A program made the translations under genes and the position numbers. The notes under the pieces are model-generated. The model was not told the origin of the DNA. It saw only the letters and a program-made list of their open reading frames with translations, and did not search any database. Source: Algoriphagus sp. AK58 (GTDB lineage Bacteria > Bacteroidota > Bacteroidia > Cytophagales > Cyclobacteriaceae). From it: a DNA stretch of 64,000 nucleotides. Location: positions 1 to 64,000 of the forward strand of contig NZ_QEIG01000005.1 of the NCBI RefSeq assembly GCF_014324365.1. Direction: 5' to 3'. Position 1 is the stretch's first letter. Every line of letters begins with the position of its first letter. Shown piece after piece: positions 27,012 through 35,975 of this stretch.

Positions 27012-28457
27012 ATGGATAAAATTAAGCAGGCAACTCCAAAGCCCTCTGACTTACTTTTAAAATATTTCCCTTTTCGGCCTACAGAGGGACAGGCTAGATT
27101 TTTTGCAAAAATGGACACTTTTCTTTTAAAAAAACCGGAAGAAAAGCCTCTTTTTATCCTGAAGGGATATGCCGGTACTGGGAAAACCTCCTTGATATCA
27201 GCCTTGGTGAAAGTACTTCCCCGAATGGACATGCGCTCGCTATTGCTTGCCCCTACAGGTAGGGCTGCCAAGGTGATGAGTAATTACTCAGGTAGAGGCG
27301 CCTATACGATCCATAAAATCATTTACAAACCAAAAGGTGATCCGGGCGCCTCAGCAGGAGGATTTATTCTTCAGAAAAATTATTACAAAGACACCGTTTT
27401 TATTGTCGATGAATCTTCCATGCTTGCTGATGACGGAGGTATGTCAGGTAACCTGCTTTGGGATTTGATCACCTTTGTTTTTTCAGGCTCGGGCAACAGG
27501 TTACTTCTAATAGGCGATACAGCTCAATTGCCACCGGTAGGAAGTACCTACAGTCCTGCTTTGGAAAGTAGCTATCTGCAGAGACACTACAGGCTTGAGC
27601 CTGATCAGATTGAGCTTTCTGAAGTGATGCGTCAAAAACTGGAGTCAGGCATTCTGTTTAATGCAACCGGCCTTAGAAAAGAATTGGAAGTAGAAAATCC
27701 AACTATTAAAATTCAAACACACTTATTCAAGGACATATTTAAAATGACCTCAGAACGATTGGAGGATGGCTTGAGGTACGCTTACAGTAAGTTTGGTACA
27801 GAAAACACGACCATTGTCACCCGATCCAACAAGGCAGCTGTCCAATACAATCTCTACATCAGGCGGGTTATCCATTTTTTCGAGGATGAAATCAGTACAG
27901 GAGATCTATTGATGATCGTGAAGAACAATTACACCTATATGGCCGAGTCCGATAAAGTGAATTTTTTAGCCAATGGCGATATGGCCGAAGTGATGAAAAT
28001 CAGGAGCTTTGAAGAACTCTACGGGCTAAGATTTGCTACGCTGGAACTGAGGTTGCTGGATTATCCCGATGAGCCTTTTTTCGAAGCTAAGGTAATTTTG
28101 GATACGCTTTACTCTTCAAGTCCGTCTTTGACTCGAGAACAATACCGGACGCTTTATGATCAGGTAGCGGAAGACTATGCGGATGTCGCCAACAAAACCG
28201 AGCGCATGGAATTGATCCGTAAAGATCCTTATCTCAATGCGCTTCAGGTCAAATTTGCCTATGCGCTGACCTGCCACAAAGCTCAAGGTGGACAGTGGAA
28301 GGCAGTTTTTGTGGATCAAGGTTACCTTTCTGAAGACCAAGTGGACCGGGAGTTTGTCCGATGGCTATACACAGCTGTCACCCGAGCAACGGATGAATTG
28401 TATTTGGTCAATTTTTCACCATCATTTTTTGTGAAAGGGTTGGTTACAGAGGAATAA
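27012..28457 (+). CDS. RecD-like/Pif1-like superfamily 1 DNA helicase
   Basis: A 481-residue SF1B helicase core. Motif I is GYAGTGKTS (about 51-59), then TIHKIIYK, motif II FIVDESSML, motif III LIGDTAQLPPVGS, motif IV-like SEVMRQ, and at the C-terminus TCHKAQGGQW (V) and YTAVTRAT (VI). It lacks the N-terminal extensions of RecD2 and resembles the short stand-alone AAA/RecD-like helicases of Bacteroidota. Likely role: 5'-3' unwinding in repair. I used the ATG at 27012, because an upstream in-frame ATG lies inside the divergent Nudix gene. Confidence 0.92.
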   Translation: MDKIKQATPKPSDLLLKYFPFRPTEGQARFFAKMDTFLLKKPEEKPLFILKGYAGTGKTSLISALVKVLPRMDMRSLLLAPTGRAAKVMSNYSGRGAYTIHKIIYKPKGDPGASAGGFILQKNYYKDTVFIVDESSMLADDGGMSGNLLWDLITFVFSGSGNRLLLIGDTAQLPPVGSTYSPALESSYLQRHYRLEPDQIELSEVMRQKLESGILFNATGLRKELEVENPTIKIQTHLFKDIFKMTSERLEDGLRYAYSKFGTENTTIVTRSNKAAVQYNLYIRRVIHFFEDEISTGDLLMIVKNNYTYMAESDKVNFLANGDMAEVMKIRSFEELYGLRFATLELRLLDYPDEPFFEAKVILDTLYSSSPSLTREQYRTLYDQVAEDYADVANKTERMELIRKDPYLNALQVKFAYALTCHKAQGGQWKAVFVDQGYLSEDQVDREFVRWLYTAVTRATDELYLVNFSPSFFVKGLVTEE

Positions 28458-28545
28458 AACCGCTTTCACACATTTTAACTTTTGCTGTTGTCTCATTTGG
28501 CATGTATTTTTCAGCTTTGGAATTAAAACAAATCCCTTTCGGTTA

Positions 28546-28578
28546 TTTGGTTGGATTAAATCAAATTTTGAATATTTG
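28546..28578 (+). promoter_or_regulatory. candidate Bacteroidota-type promoter of the DUF1573 gene
   Basis: TTTG (28546-28549), a 21-base spacer and AATATTTG (28571-28578), one mismatch from TAnnTTTG. The predicted start near 28585 leaves a leader of about 105 bases before the ATG at 28690, with no riboswitch fold I recognise. Confidence 0.5.
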
Positions 28579-28689
28579 AACTTTGGTTCAACCTTACAGG
28601 CGAGTATTTACTTATCACTATTATCCAATAAAAGTAAAGCTGCCTTCCAATCGAGATTAACGACGTCTTTAAATAAAAATGGTAAACAC

Positions 28690-29088
28690 ATGAAAAAGCT
28701 AGCAATCCTATTCAGTCTCTTCGCATTTGTGATGGTTTTTCAAGCCCAAGCCCAAGATGCAGGATCAGGTGCCGTCATCTCCTTCAAAGAAAGTTCGGTT
28801 GATTTTGGAGACATTGTGCAGGGACAAACAGTGCAGCATACCTTCGTACTGACGAATACCGGCAAAAGTCCTCTGGTCATTTCCAACGTTGCCGCTACCT
28901 GTGGCTGTACTGTACCCAGCTGGCCAAAAGAGCCTGTTGCTCCAGGAAAATCTGCTGAGATCAAGGTCTCATTCAACTCTACAGGAAAAATGGGTAAGCA
29001 AAACTCAGTAGTAAGAATTTACTCCAATGCTACCGAGCCTATCGAGAAAGTATCCCTGATTTCTAATGTGATTCCTAAATCAAACTAG
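28690..29088 (+). CDS. DUF1573 secreted protein
   Basis: A 132-residue exported protein: signal peptide MKKLAILFSLFAFVMVFQAQAQ, then one immunoglobulin-like DUF1573 domain (VDFGDIVQGQTVQHTFVLTN, GKSPLVISNVAATCGCT, WPKEPVAPGKSAEIKVSFNS). The Cys-Gly-Cys in TCGCT is the family signature; its role is unknown. The frame is open upstream from 28576, but the signal peptide fixes the start at 28690. Monocistronic, with its own promoter and terminator. Confidence 0.93.
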   Translation: MKKLAILFSLFAFVMVFQAQAQDAGSGAVISFKESSVDFGDIVQGQTVQHTFVLTNTGKSPLVISNVAATCGCTVPSWPKEPVAPGKSAEIKVSFNSTGKMGKQNSVVRIYSNATEPIEKVSLISNVIPKSN

Positions 29089-29107
29089 AAATTATCCAAT
29101 TAACGGT

Positions 29108-29139
29108 AAAAAGCCTGTCGACTCATGACAGGCTTTTTT
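29108..29139 (+). terminator. rho-independent terminator of the DUF1573 gene
   Basis: Stem AAAAAGCCTGTC/GACAGGCTTTTT with a 7-base loop, ending in a run of six T, 19 bp past the stop at 29088. Confidence 0.92.
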
Positions 29140-29281
29140 ACTTTTGGGCGGTAAGGAATTAAATCAACCTAATCTCCGTTGGTAGTTTCTTTGGTAATCC
29201 TTTTGGTTTCAAACAAATACTTAAAAGAAGAAATTACCGGAAATTTTATTCTTGCTTCTCATTTACACTCTTCAATAATCT

Positions 29282-31027
29282 ATGCCAAAATCAAAAGAAC
29301 GTCGCGTCACGATGCGGCAAGTTTTTTCCACCATCATCTGGCCAAGAAGAAAGCATCTCTTTCTGGGGCTTTTTTTGATCATCATAAGCAGACTTTCAGG
29401 CCTGGTTTTGCCAGGAGCAAGCAAGTATCTGGTCGATGATGTCATTCCCAGCAATGATTTGAATATGCTGAAATGGCTGCTATTGGCGGTGGTGGTTTCT
29501 ATTGTCATTCAGTCTGTGACCTCCTATTCACTGACCCAAATTCTAAGTGTGGAAGCACAGCACCTGATCGCTAAGTTGAGATCAAAAGTACAGCAGCACA
29601 TTATCAAATTGCCCATTCGGTTTTTTGACAATGCGAAAACCGGAGAACTGGTCTCCCGAATCATGACGGATGTAGAGGGTGTGAGAAATTTGGTGGGTAC
29701 AGGCTTTGCCCAGATGATCGGAGGTATATTGACTGCCGTGATTTCTCTGATCTTGCTTATTTCCATCAGTCCACTGATGACGCTCTATGTGCTTCTTCCA
29801 GTCCTTATTTTTGGATTGGTTTCCCTGAAAGCCTTTGGCAAAATAAGGCCTATTTTTCGGGAAAGAGGAAAAATCAATGCTCAGGTGACAGGGAGATTGA
29901 CCGAAACTTTGGGTGGAATCCGTGTGATCAAAGGCTTCAATGCCGAAGCCCAGGAGATCAAAACCTTTGAAAAGGGCGTGGAAGAGCTTTTTCTGAATGT
30001 CAAAGCCAGCTTGACAGCTACCAGCTTTGTGACTTCAGCTGGCTCACTTTTACTTGGATTGGCTTCTGCAGGGATCATGGGGATTGGAGGATATATGATT
30101 ATGGAAGGCAAGATGACTTTTGGAGATTTTCTGGCCTTCACACTTTACTTGGGTTTTATGATCGCTCCGATTGTACAGATGTCCAATATTGGGAGTCAGT
30201 TGACAGAAGCCTTTGCCGGACTGGACCGCACGGAAGAAATTATGAATATGCCTTTGGAATCAGATGACCGAAAGAGAACTGTTGACTTGAAAACCATCCG
30301 AGGCGATATGAAATTTGAACAGGTTTCTTTCGCCTATGAGTCAGGAAAAGAGGTAGTGAAAGGAATTAGTTTTGAGGCGCCGGCTGGATCTGTCACTGCT
30401 TTGGTCGGGACATCGGGTTCGGGTAAAACCACTATTGCCGGTCTCGCAGCCACTTTTCTCAATCCGGATTCCGGAACAATTTTTCTGGATGGCATTGATC
30501 TTCAGACGATTACATTGGAGTCATTTAGATCTAAGCTTGGGGTAGTTTTGCAGGATGACTTTTTGTTTGAAGGCACGATCCGGGAAAATATCCTATTCCC
30601 AAGGCCAAATGCCACTGAAGAGGAGCTGCTTAAGGCTGTTAAAGCGGCTCATGTGCAAGAGTTTACAGATCGGTTTGAGCAGGGCTTGGATACATTGATC
30701 GGTGAGAGAGGAGTGAAGTTGTCTGGTGGACAGCGACAGCGTATTGCCATAGCCAGGGCTATTTTGGCGGATCCGAAGATTTTGATTTTGGATGAGGCTA
30801 CCTCCAATCTCGATACCGAATCAGAGACCCTTATTCAGGCGAGTTTGAAGGAATTGATGAAGGGAAGGACTACTTTTGTGATTGCCCATCGGTTGAGCAC
30901 GATAAGACAAGCAGATCAAATTCTAGTAATTGAGCAAGGAAAAATCGTGGAAAAGGGTAAGCACGAGGAGTTGATCGAAAAAGAAGGACGATATTATCAG
31001 CTTTATACGTATCAAGCGAGAATATAA
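29282..31027 (+). CDS. ABC exporter, MsbA-like fused permease/ATPase
   Basis: A 581-residue half-transporter. Six membrane helices fill residues about 20-310, then the ATPase domain: Walker A GTSGSGKT (about 378-385), Q-loop LQDDFLFEGTI, signature LSGGQRQR, Walker B KILILDEAT and switch IAHRLSTI. It works as a homodimer that flips lipids or exports drugs or lipid-linked products across the inner membrane; the substrate cannot be told from sequence. Several earlier in-frame codons are open but the ATG at 29282 gives a normal N-terminus. Confidence 0.95.
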   Translation: MPKSKERRVTMRQVFSTIIWPRRKHLFLGLFLIIISRLSGLVLPGASKYLVDDVIPSNDLNMLKWLLLAVVVSIVIQSVTSYSLTQILSVEAQHLIAKLRSKVQQHIIKLPIRFFDNAKTGELVSRIMTDVEGVRNLVGTGFAQMIGGILTAVISLILLISISPLMTLYVLLPVLIFGLVSLKAFGKIRPIFRERGKINAQVTGRLTETLGGIRVIKGFNAEAQEIKTFEKGVEELFLNVKASLTATSFVTSAGSLLLGLASAGIMGIGGYMIMEGKMTFGDFLAFTLYLGFMIAPIVQMSNIGSQLTEAFAGLDRTEEIMNMPLESDDRKRTVDLKTIRGDMKFEQVSFAYESGKEVVKGISFEAPAGSVTALVGTSGSGKTTIAGLAATFLNPDSGTIFLDGIDLQTITLESFRSKLGVVLQDDFLFEGTIRENILFPRPNATEEELLKAVKAAHVQEFTDRFEQGLDTLIGERGVKLSGGQRQRIAIARAILADPKILILDEATSNLDTESETLIQASLKELMKGRTTFVIAHRLSTIRQADQILVIEQGKIVEKGKHEELIEKEGRYYQLYTYQARI

Positions 31028-31197
31028 AAGGAGAAAAAAAATGATTTATAACATTTTGTTATGATTATGGAGTATTTCTTTTAATTTAGAAAAGATCAAA
31101 TGCTACCCCTGACTCTAAAGTTTGCTAAAATCCTTAGTTATCAAGGAATTACCCTAATTCATTTCCGGAATCTATTTTTTAATTGAAAATATAAATC

Positions 31198-31800
31198 ATG
31201 GATTTAATAATAGTAGGTGCCAATAAAATAGGTGAATACATCGTCAAAAACTATTCTCAGTTTGGGCTTAGGCATCGTATTGTTGGATTCGTGGATGAGA
31301 ATGCCGATTTGAAAGGGAAAAAAGTTGCAGGAATTCCAGTTTTGGGAATTCCTGAAGATATTTTGCTCCAGAGTAAGGTGGCTGTTGTCCTAGCTATTCC
31401 ATCTGCGTATGAGAAAATGGCCTTGGTCAGGAAATTGGCAGGAAATTCCAATCTAGAGTTTCCCAATTTGTTTTCTTCGGGTTCCTGGATTTCCAGAGAT
31501 TGTATTTTTGGAAAAGGGAATATTATCCTTGAAGGAAGCCTGATCAATTTTGGAACATTGGTAGGCAGCTTCAATTTTTTCGGAACAAAATGTTCGATTG
31601 GCCATGAGTCAGTGATCGGTGATTACAACTGCTTGGAAGAAGAAGTCAACTTTGGAGGGTTTTCGATTTTGGAAGGACAAATTACTGTGAAAAAAGGAGC
31701 TTGGATCGGGCAGGGTATTCGGGTAGGCAAAGATTCGGTGATTGAAAAATTTGCAGAGATAAAAGAGGATGTTGTTCCCAATTCCTCCGTCAAAAAGTAA
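31198..31800 (+). CDS. NeuD-like sugar O-acyltransferase (hexapeptide repeat)
   Basis: A 200-residue protein of the sialic acid O-acetyltransferase NeuD/PglD family. The N-terminal part is a small nucleotide-sugar-binding fold (MDLIIVGANKIGEYIVKNY, VGFVDEN, GIPVLGIPEDI), followed by a left-handed beta-helix (CIFGKGNIILEGSLINFGTLVG, CSIGHESVIGDYNCLEE). The usual catalytic His may be the one in SIGHESVIGD. It would acetylate an amino sugar of the cell surface, yet no polysaccharide genes are adjacent. It stands alone with 170 bp upstream. Confidence 0.85.
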   Translation: MDLIIVGANKIGEYIVKNYSQFGLRHRIVGFVDENADLKGKKVAGIPVLGIPEDILLQSKVAVVLAIPSAYEKMALVRKLAGNSNLEFPNLFSSGSWISRDCIFGKGNIILEGSLINFGTLVGSFNFFGTKCSIGHESVIGDYNCLEEEVNFGGFSILEGQITVKKGAWIGQGIRVGKDSVIEKFAEIKEDVVPNSSVKK

Positions 31801-31802
31801 AT

Positions 31803-32900
31803 CTATTTGATAGGGAAGGAGACATAGAATTCTGACCCCATTCCTTCTTTGCTTTTAAACCAGATTTCTCCTTTCAGTTTTTTGGTGAGCTCTTGGACTA
31901 TATTCAGTCCCAAACCGGTACCCTTTATATTTCCCACGTTTTTTGCGCGGTAAAATGATCCAAAAATATTTTCATGCTCTTCTCTTGGGATGCCGATTCC
32001 ATAATCCTTCACCATAATCTCTATGAAGTTCCCCATGAAATTCAGGTGTACCTCGGGATCAGAGGATTCTGGAGAATAATTCAAGGCGTTTTGGATCAAG
32101 TTGCGGACGATATGTACCAGCATAGACTCATCGGTGAGTATTTGCTTTTCGCTTCCGGATTGAAAGAATCTCACTGTCCTTCGATTCAAGTTTTCCTCAT
32201 TGATTTCGTGGATCAAATTGCTTAGAAATCTACTGATGGAGAGTTTTTTCAGATTCAGTTTTACGTCTTGTTGGATGCTTTTTTCCAGCAAAAGCACATC
32301 GCTCATGATGGTCGTCAGTCGGTTGCTCTGATTGATTATTTTGTCAATATGGGAAAGTAATTTGGATCTGATCTCCTCAGAAAACTCTTTTTCCAAAAGC
32401 ATCTGCATTATCATCACACTGCTTACAATGGTGGCAATAGGCGTTTTGAATTCATGTGAAGCCATTGAAACGAACCTAGACTTCATCTGATTCAATTCCT
32501 TCTCCTTGAATGCTATGTCTTTGAATTTCTTAAGTACCAATTCTCGTTCGGTCACATCTCTTCCGATGGCGAAAATGAATTTCCCGGCTTTATCTTTGAA
32601 TTGTATAGGTTTAAACTGAAATTCGAGCATCAGGCTTTTTTTGCTTTCCTTCAGGTTTACCGGAATGACCATTTTCTGATTCGGCTTCATCAAGGGAAGT
32701 GATGGGAAATTGACCAGCACTTGATTGAATTTTTTGCCCAAGTTGGCAGAAGTGGGGATTTGAAGGACTTTTTCGAATGCAGGAGAAAGGTAAACAGCCT
32801 CCATTTCGTCATTGAGGATTACCAAAATATCGTCCGAAATTTCGAGGAAAAACCGAAGCAGTTCAGTTTCGGTGAAATTGTTGATTGAATCAGGAGTCAT
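31803..32900 (-). CDS. soluble PAS-domain sensor histidine kinase
   Basis: A 365-residue cytosolic kinase: PAS domain (about 12-125), then HisKA with phospho-acceptor His149 in ASHEFKTP, and an HATPase domain (N box LIQNALNYSP, G1 DYGIGIP, G2 GTGLGLNIV). There is no membrane segment, so it senses an internal signal. It is divergent from a LytTR response regulator (33112) with 211 bp between them and an Rcp1-like regulator further on. These are plausible partners. Convergent with the NeuD-like gene by 2 bp. Confidence 0.93.
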   Translation of the reverse strand: MTPDSINNFTETELLRFFLEISDDILVILNDEMEAVYLSPAFEKVLQIPTSANLGKKFNQVLVNFPSLPLMKPNQKMVIPVNLKESKKSLMLEFQFKPIQFKDKAGKFIFAIGRDVTERELVLKKFKDIAFKEKELNQMKSRFVSMASHEFKTPIATIVSSVMIMQMLLEKEFSEEIRSKLLSHIDKIINQSNRLTTIMSDVLLLEKSIQQDVKLNLKKLSISRFLSNLIHEINEENLNRRTVRFFQSGSEKQILTDESMLVHIVRNLIQNALNYSPESSDPEVHLNFMGNFIEIMVKDYGIGIPREEHENIFGSFYRAKNVGNIKGTGLGLNIVQELTKKLKGEIWFKSKEGMGSEFYVSFPIK

Positions 32901-33111
32901 GTCAGGCTGAGCTATTCTTTCTAGATCAATTTAATGCGAAATCTTTCAATACGCATAAAACAGATCAAAAGCTGAAATTAAGAGGAATGAAATCCTACTT
33001 CAATAAAGGAGGAAACCGTACATTTACATATAGATGCAACTAGGCCAAATTCTTGGGTTTAATCATCTTTTAAGATCTCTTTTTTGAAACAATACTTTTA
33101 ATTTTAATTCC

Positions 33112-33816
33112 ATGAAAAAGATTCTAATTGTTGAGGACGAAGAAGAACTGGCCTCAAATATTGCCGAAATATTATCTGGTTTGGATTATCAGGTAGCGGG
33201 CATCGTCGATAATGCGATCAGTGCCCTTGAATTTTTGGAGGGTAATCTGGTAGATCTTGTGCTCATGGATATCCTTATCAAAGGTGACGTGGATGGAATT
33301 GACCTTGCCTACAAGATTCGGGAAAAATACGATTTACCAATCGTGTTCAGTACAGCGTATTCCGGTACCGAATTTCTTGAAAGGATTTCATCCGATATCC
33401 ATGAAGGCTATTTGCTCAAACCATTCACCTTGGACTCGCTCAAGACTGCAGTTTTTTTTGGTTTGAAAAGATATCAGGAACGTTTACCGAGACCGGAGAA
33501 GTCAAGAGGTTCTCTCAAGGTTATGGATAAAGGCTTCTTGGTTCCGATTCCGTTTAATGAGATTTTGTATCTCAAGGCGGATGGATTATACACCAAGGTG
33601 TTTTCAAAAGTTAAGTCCTATTTAGTTAGAGATATTTTGAAAAGCTTTGAAGACAAACTTCCTGAAGAACAGTTCTTACGAGTCCATAAGTCATTTTTGA
33701 TCAATGTGAATCACGTGAGCTCTTTCAATGCCAAAAAGATAAACTTGGGAGAAGTAGCTATTCCCATCCGCAGAGGTCTTTACAAAGAATTGATCGAAAA
33801 ATTGCATGTGGAATAA
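33112..33816 (+). CDS. LytTR-family response regulator
   Basis: A 234-residue two-domain regulator: receiver (1-120) with acidic pocket VEDEEE, phospho-acceptor Asp53 in LVLMDILIKGDVDGI, switch FSTAYS and Lys in LLKPF; then a LytTR DNA-binding domain (about 135-234) with EILYLKADGLYTKVF and FLRVHKSFLINVNHV, the family core. LytTR regulators bind short direct repeats upstream of targets. Probably paired with the divergent PAS kinase. Confidence 0.94.
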   Translation: MKKILIVEDEEELASNIAEILSGLDYQVAGIVDNAISALEFLEGNLVDLVLMDILIKGDVDGIDLAYKIREKYDLPIVFSTAYSGTEFLERISSDIHEGYLLKPFTLDSLKTAVFFGLKRYQERLPRPEKSRGSLKVMDKGFLVPIPFNEILYLKADGLYTKVFSKVKSYLVRDILKSFEDKLPEEQFLRVHKSFLINVNHVSSFNAKKINLGEVAIPIRRGLYKELIEKLHVE

Positions 33817-33913
33817 AGAATGCCTAATTCGAAGAAAAATTTAAAGGAGGAAAATATTTTTGTTTGCTTTAAATACCTATTTGAAGTTTGAAAAATCTAA
33901 ATAAATCACCCAA

Positions 33914-34330
33914 ATGAAGAGAATTAAAGTATTGTTGGTGGAGGATAATCCGGGAGATGTATTGCTTACCTCAGAAGCTTTACAAGAGAGTAAATTTTTG
34001 ATTGATTTGGAGGTGGTAAATAACGGCAAAGAAGGGGTAGATTATCTTTTTTCAAGAGGGGAATTTTTAAGTAAGTCAAAACCTGATGTGGTTTTATTGG
34101 ATATCAATTTACCGTTGAAAACCGGACACGAGGTATTGAAAGAAGTGAAAGAAAATACCGAGACAAATGGTATTCCTATCGTAATGCTTACTACTTCTTC
34201 GATCCAGGATGATATTCTGAAAAGTTTTCAAGAGCAGGCGAGTTGCTACATTGTAAAACCTGTAGAGGTAGAGCAGTTTGATGAATTTATCAAGGTATTC
34301 GACCGATTCTGCGAGACAATTGATGTTTAG
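33914..34330 (+). CDS. Rcp1-like single-domain response regulator
   Basis: A 138-residue receiver of the Rcp1/CheY-like type common in Bacteroidota: VEDNPGD (9-15), phospho-acceptor Asp63 in LLDINLPLKTG, switch MLTTSS and Lys in YIVKPV. No output domain. It follows the LytTR gene by 97 bp on the same strand and could be a second target or a phosphate sink for the kinase at 31803. Confidence 0.94.
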   Translation: MKRIKVLLVEDNPGDVLLTSEALQESKFLIDLEVVNNGKEGVDYLFSRGEFLSKSKPDVVLLDINLPLKTGHEVLKEVKENTETNGIPIVMLTTSSIQDDILKSFQEQASCYIVKPVEVEQFDEFIKVFDRFCETIDV

Positions 34331-34361
34331 AAGTAGGTTTTTTACCAATAAATTCTAATGA

Positions 34362-35267
34362 TCAGGTCTCTTTGGATACAGTAAGCAAGATTACCGTAAA
34401 GAGGATCAGAATTGTGCCGATCCAATCCATACCCGTAAAGGAAACGTTGAGCCAAAAAACAGCTGTCAAGGCAGCAGCAAGTGGTTCGACACTGCATAGC
34501 AAACTTGCAAATGTCGCCCCAATAATGGTCACTGATCTGAGGAAAAAGTAAAAAGCGGTGACCGTTCCAAAAAGAACAATGTAGCTAAATGCCATCCATG
34601 TGCCCTCATCCCACTGCCCGGAGATACTCCAAGGCTGTGTGAATAGAGAGAAAAACAAGCCTCCTACCAACATCCCCCAGCCCGTGACTGCCGCAGGTGA
34701 GAAGGTTCGCAAAAGCCCAACTGGCTGAATCGTGTAGAATGCTAAGGCCAAAGCAGACAAAATCCCCCAGAATACGGCCTTATCCGAAATCACCAGCTGC
34801 TCCAATGATCCGTGCGTTACCAGAAGGAAGGTGCCGGATAAAGCCAAAATCAAAGCTGCATATTCTGCAACAACTGGCCATTTCCGGTTTTTTAAGGCAT
34901 AATAGGCCACTACAAAGACAGGGCCGATGTACTGAAGAATGGTGGCAGTAGCAGCATTGGAGAGAGAAATGCTATAGAAGTAGGTGAATTGGACAGCAAC
35001 CATTCCCAAGAGCCCAAAAAGCAGCAATTGGATGGCGTTTTTGGGTTTTCTCCAGATCTCAAATGCGACTTTTTTTTCGCTGACTATCGAAAAAACAACC
35101 AAAATAGAGCCTGCCAGAATCATTCTCCAGGTCACTAACCAAGCAGGATCCAATCCTTTGGATTCAAACAGATACTGGGCACAAGTCCCTGATATTCCCC
35201 AGAAAACGGCAGATGAAAGTGCCATGATCAATCCGGGAACTTTTTGGTAGGAGGTAGGCTGGGGCAT
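34362..35267 (-). CDS. EamA/DMT-family transporter
   Basis: A 301-residue inner-membrane protein with ten predicted helices in two EamA repeats (about 10-145 and 160-298), each with the typical entry segments (SSAVFWGISGTCAQYLF; KAVFWGILSALALAFYTIQ). RhaT/YdcZ-like members export or import small metabolites such as amino acids; the substrate is not evident. Convergent with the response regulator at 33914. Confidence 0.93.
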   Translation of the reverse strand: MPQPTSYQKVPGLIMALSSAVFWGISGTCAQYLFESKGLDPAWLVTWRMILAGSILVVFSIVSEKKVAFEIWRKPKNAIQLLLFGLLGMVAVQFTYFYSISLSNAATATILQYIGPVFVVAYYALKNRKWPVVAEYAALILALSGTFLLVTHGSLEQLVISDKAVFWGILSALALAFYTIQPVGLLRTFSPAAVTGWGMLVGGLFFSLFTQPWSISGQWDEGTWMAFSYIVLFGTVTAFYFFLRSVTIIGATFASLLCSVEPLAAALTAVFWLNVSFTGMDWIGTILILFTVILLTVSKET

Positions 35268-35436
35268 GGAATTGCTAACGGACAGCGAAGATATTCAGGC
35301 TTAAATGCATTTTGAAAAAAAAGTGCTCGAATTGGAAGGTTTTTGAATTCTTTTGTGATTGAAAAGTTAGAAGTATAAAGCCAAGGAAATAGATTTTGTC
35401 TTTGGAACCCACTTGTTTTAAAAACTTAAAATTAAC

Positions 35437-35943
35437 ATGAAATTGGATTTAAAGCCGGTACCTGAATTTAGAAGGGCGGTTTTTCAGGATAAAGAGGAGT
35501 TGTGGCAAATCATTCATCCCATTGTCCAAGAGGGAGGGACTTATGTTTTTGATCCGGATACGGATGAGGAGTCCATGATGGCTTATTGGCTTGATTCCGA
35601 TAAAAACACCTATGTGGCAGAAGTAGGTGGGGAAATCCTGGGAACCTTCTACATCAAAGCGAATCAGCCTGATTTGGGAAATCATATCTGCAATGCCGGA
35701 TTTATGGTTTCAAAAAAAGCTGCTGGCAGGGGAATCGGGAAAGCCATGGGGAGGTTTGCCTTGGAGGAGGCCAAAAGGCTTGGGTACCATGGGATGCAGT
35801 TCAATTTTGTCATCAAGACCAATGAAAAGGCGGTGAACCTTTGGAAATCGTTGGGTTTTCGGGTAATCGGTGAAATCCCCGAAGCTTATCGGCATCCTCA
35901 ACTGGGTATGGTACCTGCTTTGATCATGTACCAAAAGCTTTAA
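35437..35943 (+). CDS. GNAT family N-acetyltransferase
   Basis: A 168-residue GNAT. The acetyl-CoA motif is MVSKKAAGRGIGKAMGRFAL (about 89-108, RGIGK in place of Q/RxxGxG), followed by NEKAVNLWKSLGFRVIGEIP, typical of the phosphinothricin/yeast-like acetyltransferase branch. Substrate unknown. It lies 32 bp before a metallophosphatase gene on the same strand and may be co-transcribed. Confidence 0.9.
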   Translation: MKLDLKPVPEFRRAVFQDKEELWQIIHPIVQEGGTYVFDPDTDEESMMAYWLDSDKNTYVAEVGGEILGTFYIKANQPDLGNHICNAGFMVSKKAAGRGIGKAMGRFALEEAKRLGYHGMQFNFVIKTNEKAVNLWKSLGFRVIGEIPEAYRHPQLGMVPALIMYQKL

Positions 35944-35975
35944 CTTGAGCTTCTTCCAAAAAAAAATCCTAATCT

